Origin: Shewanella schlegeliana
Lineage (GTDB): Bacteria > Pseudomonadota > Gammaproteobacteria > Enterobacterales > Shewanellaceae
Direction of reading: 5' to 3'
Assembly: GCF_016765635.1 (NCBI RefSeq)
Contig: NZ_JAESVD010000001.1
Coordinates: forward strand, 310,001-374,000
DNA: 64,000 bases
A model generated the notes under the pieces. That model ran no database searches. It saw only the letters and a program-made list of their open reading frames with translations, and was not told where the DNA came from. The position numbers were made by a program, and so were the translations under genes. Position 1 is the stretch's first letter. Each line of letters opens with the position of its first letter. This document shows positions 59,406 to 64,000 of the stretch, piece after piece.

Positions 59406-60773
59406 ATGTTTGTAGGTTTTGACTACGGTAGTGCTAACTGCGCTATTGGTGTTATTGAAGACGGTGAAGTGCGCTTGGTTCCCTTATCTGGTGACTCTAA
59501 GTATTTAAGTTCGACGCTGTATGCGATGGATAGAGAATTGATTGCCGAGGCGGTACTCAATCAACTACCTCAAGAGCAAAAAGCCGAGTACGCAAGGGCG
59601 CGTGCGGCACAATTAAGTCGAGCACAAGCGGCGCGTCGTGAGCTTGATCTGTTGCCTAATGAGCAAGCGGTATTTGTTGGTGAGCAGGCAATTGAAGCCT
59701 ATTTAGATCTGCCTGATGAAGGGTTTTATGTTCGTTCGCCAAAATCTTTTCTCGGCGCGACAGGGTTGAGAGACAGCCAAATAGCCTTGTTTGAAGATAT
59801 TGTCACTCTAATGATGATGCATATTAAGCAGCAAGCTGAAAGCAACTTCTCGAAAGCTGTGCAGATCACCCATGCGGTGATTGGGCGTCCGGTAAACTTT
59901 CAGGGCATAGGCGGTGAGCAGAGTAATCAGCAAGCCGAAGCCATTCTCTCTTTAGCTGCTAAGCGCGCAGGTTTTACCGAAGTCGATTTTCTGTTTGAGC
60001 CTTTGGCGGCTGGGATGGACTATGAAGCTTCACTCGATGAAAACCTCACTGTATTGGTGGTGGACGTAGGCGGTGGTACCACCGATTGCTCTATGGTAAA
60101 AATGGGACCGAATCATATCGATAACCGCGACAGAAGCGCCGACTTCTTGGGTCACAGCGGTCAGCGCATCGGTGGTAATGACTTAGATATCGCATTGTCT
60201 ATGGCTTCATTTATGCCGCATCTCGGTCTAGGTAGTTTAATGGTTAATCAACTGCCAGTGCCAAGTAAACCTTTTTGGAATGCTGTTGCGGTAAATGATA
60301 TTAGTGCGCAGCGAGATTTTAGCGCTTTGGCGTCGAAGAAGTTAATCGAAGACTTGATAAAAGATGCGCAAAAGCCAGAACTTATTCTGCGCCTGCTTAA
60401 AGTTCAAAAAGAGCAGCTAGGTTATAAATTAGTACGCAGCGCCGAACAGAGTAAGATTGCACTGTCTAGTGACGCAAGCGTGGATACGCCGCTGGAATAT
60501 ATCCACGGTGGGTTACATGCTAGGGTGAGCGAACAAGATTTTGAAAATGCGATTACGATCCCGCTATCAAAAGTCGAAGCCTTGATGCGAGAAGCGCTTG
60601 AGCAAGCGGGTGTGATGCCTGACAGGATCTATGTGACTGGTGGTACGGCGCGAAGTCCTGCTATCTATAAGCGGATCTCTGGGCTATTCCCTGAGATCCC
60701 AATCGTCGTCGGCGATCACTTCGGTAGTGTGACCGCAGGTTTAACACGTTGGGCGCAAAGAGTGTTTGCTTAA
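59406..60773 (+). CDS. yegD: Hsp70-like protein YegD
   Basis: 455-residue Hsp70-family ATPase-domain protein lacking the usual substrate-binding domain. Phosphate loops FVGFDYGSANCAIGV and LVVDVGGGTTDCSMV, and the adenosine motif YVTGGTARSPAIYKRI are present; HSGQRIGGNDLDIALS is the family equivalent of connect-1. E. coli YegD is a putative chaperone of unknown role. 14 bases before the yegD ATG there is a GAGGGATAGGGG ribosome region. Confidence 0.92.
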   Translation: MFVGFDYGSANCAIGVIEDGEVRLVPLSGDSKYLSSTLYAMDRELIAEAVLNQLPQEQKAEYARARAAQLSRAQAARRELDLLPNEQAVFVGEQAIEAYLDLPDEGFYVRSPKSFLGATGLRDSQIALFEDIVTLMMMHIKQQAESNFSKAVQITHAVIGRPVNFQGIGGEQSNQQAEAILSLAAKRAGFTEVDFLFEPLAAGMDYEASLDENLTVLVVDVGGGTTDCSMVKMGPNHIDNRDRSADFLGHSGQRIGGNDLDIALSMASFMPHLGLGSLMVNQLPVPSKPFWNAVAVNDISAQRDFSALASKKLIEDLIKDAQKPELILRLLKVQKEQLGYKLVRSAEQSKIALSSDASVDTPLEYIHGGLHARVSEQDFENAITIPLSKVEALMREALEQAGVMPDRIYVTGGTARSPAIYKRISGLFPEIPIVVGDHFGSVTAGLTRWAQRVFA

Positions 60774-60832
60774 CCGTTTTTGATTTAAACATTTTAATCA
60801 TATTATTGGCTCAATATCTTAAGGAAATGGAT

Positions 60833-61327
60833 ATGACAGGGTTAACAAAAAAGCTAGTTTCAGGCGTTGGGTTATCTATGCTTCTTGCTCTAGGTCTTAG
60901 TGGGTGCGGCGATGATGTGGGTAAGGTGAGTCTAGGCTTATTTACCACAAAGGATGTGATTATTGATGCGCGGCACGATCCTAAAATACCTGGTGTGACT
61001 TGTCATATTAGCCGTATTGAAGCGGACTTAAGCTTGGCAGATCCATCAGATATGAGTATCTCTTGCCGTCAAACAGGGCCAATTACCGCAGCTGAAATTG
61101 CTAATATCGATAAGAGTAAAAACGGTGAAGTGGTCTTTAAAGAGTCCTTAAGTATTCTGTTTAAGTCGCTTAAGGTTCGCCGAATATATGACGCTAAAAA
61201 TCAAACCTTACTGTACCTGTCGTACTCGACTAAAGAGACCAACGGTAGCCATAAACATGCGCTTTCAACGGTACCTCTGTATGGTACACAGGCATGGATT
61301 GCTGGCGGTGCCGTTAACACTCACTGA
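60833..61327 (+). CDS. creA: CreA family lipoprotein
   Basis: 164 residues, start at the ATG at 60833 with AAGGA seven bases upstream (an ATG two codons earlier is too close to that site). A lipoprotein signal with lipobox GLSGC precedes the CreA domain: VSLGLFTTKDVIIDARHDPKIPGVTCHISR, DPSDMSISCRQTG and a final TVPLYG segment. CreA lies beside creBCD in E. coli but here is alone downstream of yegD; its function is unknown. Confidence 0.85.
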   Translation: MTGLTKKLVSGVGLSMLLALGLSGCGDDVGKVSLGLFTTKDVIIDARHDPKIPGVTCHISRIEADLSLADPSDMSISCRQTGPITAAEIANIDKSKNGEVVFKESLSILFKSLKVRRIYDAKNQTLLYLSYSTKETNGSHKHALSTVPLYGTQAWIAGGAVNTH

Positions 61328-61363
61328 TTGGTTAACTCACTTCATGGTGAGATTGATGATGCA

Positions 61364-61392
61364 TTAAAAAGGGCGAATAGTATTCGCCCTTT
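61364..61392. terminator. Bidirectional terminator between creA and the prepilin gene
   Basis: GGGCGAATA-G-TATTCGCCC hairpin with A-run left and T-run right. Confidence 0.9.
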
Positions 61393-61422
61393 TTGTTATG
61401 TGTTTTACTGTTCTGCTAACCG

Positions 61423-61995
61423 CTAGTTATTAATAAGCGCTGTAGCACTACCGGCAACAGAGTCGTAAATAATTTTGATATCAGCTTGTTGGCGGCCTTT
61501 GGTATCGCCAAGAGTGCGCAGCACATAGGTGCATTGTGTCTCACCATCGGGGTTAACGTCCGCCTGATGACGGTAGGCTTGAAAGTCGCTATCGTCATTG
61601 ACGCTCGACAGTGACACCGAGGCTGGCTCCTGCTGTAGGGTATTCCAAAGATCGACACAGCCCCTCTCACCTTTACCGATATTTTTAGGTTGGCTCATTG
61701 GGTTACCTTTATTTATGCCTAACGGGTAGCCATAGCTATTCATATCGAGTTCCCCCCCAGCGTAATCAGGCAGATCGTTTAATGCACCATTGCCAGCGAT
61801 AAGCTGCCACTTGGTATGGGAGAAGGTGACAGCTTGCTGTAGCGCCGCAGCGGTGGCTTTTACCCGCGCAATCTCGGCATCACGTTTTAAATCGACATAT
61901 TTGGCGGCTGCGATAACAGCTAAAATACCCAGCACAATAATCACGATGACAAGTTCGATTAGGGTAAAGCCCTTGGAGGCCATTGTGCGCTGCAT
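61423..61995 (-). CDS. MSHA-like type IV prepilin
   Basis: 190-residue prepilin. I start at 61995 (MQRTMASKG, then FTLIELVIVIIVLGILAVIAAAKYVDL); an ATG four codons in is also possible, as cleavage is at Gly-Phe in either case. The N-terminal helix, ARVKATAAALQQAVTFSHTKWQL and a C-terminal Cys pair region (CVDLWNTL, CTYVL) resemble MshA/MshB-type pilins. It is a lone gene; no other pilus gene is in the window, so it may be a minor pilin used by a system elsewhere. Confidence 0.82.
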   Translation of the reverse strand: MQRTMASKGFTLIELVIVIIVLGILAVIAAAKYVDLKRDAEIARVKATAAALQQAVTFSHTKWQLIAGNGALNDLPDYAGGELDMNSYGYPLGINKGNPMSQPKNIGKGERGCVDLWNTLQQEPASVSLSSVNDDSDFQAYRHQADVNPDGETQCTYVLRTLGDTKGRQQADIKIIYDSVAGSATALINN

Positions 61996-62175
61996 TGAAA
62001 AAATCTCTAGAATTAGGGAGTTTACGTTACTTAATAATAAAGTATTTAATCTAATAGCTAAAATAAATAATCTTTTTCGAGTGATATATACAAACAAGCC
62101 GACATTTAAGTCGGCTTGTAGTGATACAGTTTGTCACTATTAACTAATAAGCGTTCAAAGCTCAGTAATACAATA

Positions 62176-63354
62176 TCAGCTATTCAATACTTGATTATAA
62201 CGCTCAAATGCAGCATCGAGATCGGCGATTAAGTCATCAACATTTTCAAGACCAATATGTAAACGAATAAGTGGTTTGCTACTGTCCCACTCGGTGGCTG
62301 TACGCAGTTTCTCTATACCAAATACGCCTAAGATCAGGCTCTCAAATCCGCCCCAAGAGAAGCCCATTTTAAAGTGCTGCATATTTTCAACAAAGGCGGT
62401 CACCGACTTGATATTGCCTTGTTTGAGCACAAATGAAAACAGGCCATTTGAGCCACTAAAATCACGTTTAAAGAACTCATGGCCTGGGCAAGACTCGAAA
62501 GCGGGATGGCGTAGATGATCGACTTCTGGCCGGCTATTTAGCCAATTGGCAATCTTAAGCGCATTTTGTTCATGCTGGGCTAAACGAATACCTAAGGTTC
62601 TCAAACCGCGGCTGGCAAGATATACATCATCGGGAGAGGTACACTGGCCAAGTAGGTAGCTATTTTCTCGCAGCTGTTCCCAATGCTTTTCGTTTGCAGT
62701 CGCGGTGCCCATCATCACATCTGAGTGGCCTACAATATATTTGGTCGCCGCTTGAATAGAGATATCAACGCCCATCTCAAATGGACGGCTGTTTATAGGC
62801 GATGCCCAGGTATTATCGAGCATCACAACGATATCGTGCTGGTGGGCGATGCGGCTTAACCTAGGTACATCTTGTACTTCCATGGTGATAGAGCCTGGGG
62901 ATTCCAAGAACAGCACTTTAGTGTTTGGCTGGATCAAAGCTTCAATACCATCACCTATCATAGGATCATAGTAGGTGGTTTCGATACCGTATCCCGCAAG
63001 CAACTTATTACAAAGATCGCGAGTCGGCTCATAGGCGCTATCGACCATCAGTAGATGATCTCCCGCTTTTAAGAAAGAGAGTAGGCTATTACTGATAGCT
63101 GCACTGCCCGATGGGTAGAGCGCCGTACCCACACCGCCTTCAAGCTCGGCGATAGCTGCTTGAAAGGCAAAGTGAGTTGGACCGCCGCGGCGACCATAGA
63201 ACATCTCGCCATTAGCCTTGTTCTTTGCTGCAAAGCGCATATCCTCTATGGTATCGAACACCATGGTGGAGGCGCGGTAAACTGGTGGGTTGATCACCCC
63301 TTGTGTCCATTTCTTATCGCGACCAAGACTGACTATTTGAGTTTCTTTTTTCAT
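62176..63354 (-). CDS. metC: Cystathionine beta-lyase
   Basis: PLP enzyme converting cystathionine to homocysteine, pyruvate and ammonia in methionine synthesis. 392 residues. The Schiff-base lysine is in SIQAATKYIVGHSD, with LEGGVGTALYPSGSAAISNSLL, MLDNTWASP and SWGGFESLI as family segments. It is monocistronic; the upstream region carries three tandem met-box-like octamers (63383-63406), pointing to MetJ control. Confidence 0.95.
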   Translation of the reverse strand: MKKETQIVSLGRDKKWTQGVINPPVYRASTMVFDTIEDMRFAAKNKANGEMFYGRRGGPTHFAFQAAIAELEGGVGTALYPSGSAAISNSLLSFLKAGDHLLMVDSAYEPTRDLCNKLLAGYGIETTYYDPMIGDGIEALIQPNTKVLFLESPGSITMEVQDVPRLSRIAHQHDIVVMLDNTWASPINSRPFEMGVDISIQAATKYIVGHSDVMMGTATANEKHWEQLRENSYLLGQCTSPDDVYLASRGLRTLGIRLAQHEQNALKIANWLNSRPEVDHLRHPAFESCPGHEFFKRDFSGSNGLFSFVLKQGNIKSVTAFVENMQHFKMGFSWGGFESLILGVFGIEKLRTATEWDSSKPLIRLHIGLENVDDLIADLDAAFERYNQVLNS

Positions 63355-63382
63355 AGGGCAAATTCCATCAGTTTAATTTTTT

Positions 63383-63406
63383 AGCCATCTTAACATCTAA
63401 ACGGCT
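63383..63406 (-). promoter_or_regulatory. Three tandem met-box-like octamers (MetJ operator) upstream of metC
   Basis: Read on the minus strand, 24 contiguous bases divide into AGCCGTTT, AGATGTTA and AGATGGCT, matching the met-box consensus AGACGTCT at 6, 5 and 6 of 8 positions. MetJ binds two or more adjacent boxes, and metC is a known regulon member. The site lies 29-52 bases upstream of the metC ATG. Confidence 0.65.
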
Positions 63407-63534
63407 AAAGGAAAGTGTCTTTAACAAGAAGTGCCTATCAGAATAAGTGTCTATCTTTTCATGATCTGTTTTTATTGCTTACTGGTGTTGATTGGTGGCA
63501 CTGCCTTTAAGCCCATATTTGGGCTATCTTAAGT

Positions 63535-64000
63535 TTACGACAGGCTCTCTTTGCTCAATGGCAGTCTAATCTTTATCTCAACACCGGTGATCTCGCCGGA
63601 CTTTTGCTGCACATTACTGGCGCTTATCTGACCTTGATGGAACTGACAGATCAAGCGTGCAATATACAAACCTAAACCTAGATGAGGCTTGTCTTGCGCC
63701 TTTTGCGGACGAACAGATACCATCGACTCGAAAATTTGTTCAGCCATATTTTCTGGCAGGGCAGGCCCCTGATTACTGACACTTAATACGGCAAACTTAC
63801 TCTTTACCGTGAGTGAGACATCAATCGGCGTGTGCGGATTACTAAACTCCAATGCGTTGGCGATAAGCTTATCCATTAGCTGTGCAATGTATTCAGGTAC
63901 CCCAAGAATTGCGATCTCTTCCTTGACGATATCCAGACTGAATGTTTGTGCAGGGTAGGTCATCTGATAGCCTTGCATGCAACCGCTGATGACTTTCTCT
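63535..64000 (-). CDS. Sensor histidine kinase, C-terminal part (cut by window edge)
   Basis: The frame is open to the window end, so the true start lies beyond 64000. The visible 155 residues are an HATPase_c domain: N box LMDKLIANALEFS, G1 box VSNQGPALP, and G2 region HLGLGLYIARLICQFHQGQI. The segment GCMQGYQMTYPAQTFSL and the end resemble the kinase of the proteobacterial dedicated sortase system (PdsS), but the family call is tentative without the rest. Confidence 0.75.
   Translation of the reverse strand, partial: EKVISGCMQGYQMTYPAQTFSLDIVKEEIAILGVPEYIAQLMDKLIANALEFSNPHTPIDVSLTVKSKFAVLSVSNQGPALPENMAEQIFESMVSVRPQKAQDKPHLGLGLYIARLICQFHQGQISASNVQQKSGEITGVEIKIRLPLSKESLS

Overview
The window is a stretch of chromosomal DNA from a marine gammaproteobacterium, most probably Shewanella or a close relative in the Alteromonadales. 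The evidence is gene content and order: rnt next to motY (sodium-driven flagellar motor), a four-copy tRNA-Lys array behind ybgC-tolQRAB-pal-cpoB, monomeric NADP isocitrate dehydrogenase between rluE and cspD, leucine dehydrogenase under a LiuR-type palindrome, and an acs-crbS-crbR acetate-switch locus. Species cannot be named from sequence alone. Nearly all of the window is core genome; there is no prophage, CRISPR array, rRNA operon or full insertion sequence.

Layout. 0.2-6.9 kb: purMN divergent from upp, an NhaC-type antiporter, a 2-Cys peroxiredoxin, rnt and motY. 6.9-7.6 kb: a gene-free stretch that on the minus strand carries a near-consensus promoter, several hairpins and a strong terminator, i.e. 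a candidate small RNA. 7.6-9.7 kb: prolyl oligopeptidase lipoprotein. 10-15.1 kb: complete tol-pal operon. 15.1-16.1 kb: tRNA-Lys(UUU) x4 followed by two decayed copies in a 189-bp tandem repeat. 16.7-20 kb: DcaP-like porin, grxA, radD. 20.2-28.1 kb: acs (apparently frameshifted near its start), the transporter-kinase-receiver hybrid CrbS, a PuuB-like FAD oxidase and the response regulator CrbR; acs and crbR share a palindromic upstream motif. 28.3-36.8 kb: thioesterase, aroH, ppsR/ppsA divergent pair, ydiJ. 36.8-40.7 kb: small conserved unknowns, a MarR regulator, a PliI-like lipoprotein, leucine dehydrogenase. 40.7-46.6 kb: roxA, then purB-hflD-mnmA-nudJ-rluE in the same order as in E. coli. 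46.9-55 kb: icd, cspD, clpS-clpA, infA, bpt, aat; clpS, clpA, bpt and aat together make most of the bacterial N-degron pathway. 55-64 kb: MocR regulator divergent from a LysE exporter, a methyltransferase, a GST, yegD, creA, a lone MSHA-like prepilin, metC under tandem met-box-like repeats, and the C-terminus of a histidine kinase cut by the window edge.

Functional themes are central carbon switching between glycolysis, gluconeogenesis and acetate use (acs/CrbSR, ppsA/PpsR, icd), purine synthesis, envelope integrity (Tol-Pal, porin, lipoproteins), N-end-rule proteolysis, and translation or RNA modification (mnmA, rluE, roxA, infA, rnt). The most interesting unexplained items are the candidate sRNA at 7.02-7.19 kb, the acs/crbR shared palindrome, the acs frameshift, the tRNA-Lys decay series, and two inverted-repeat elements with matching ends around cspD and clpA.
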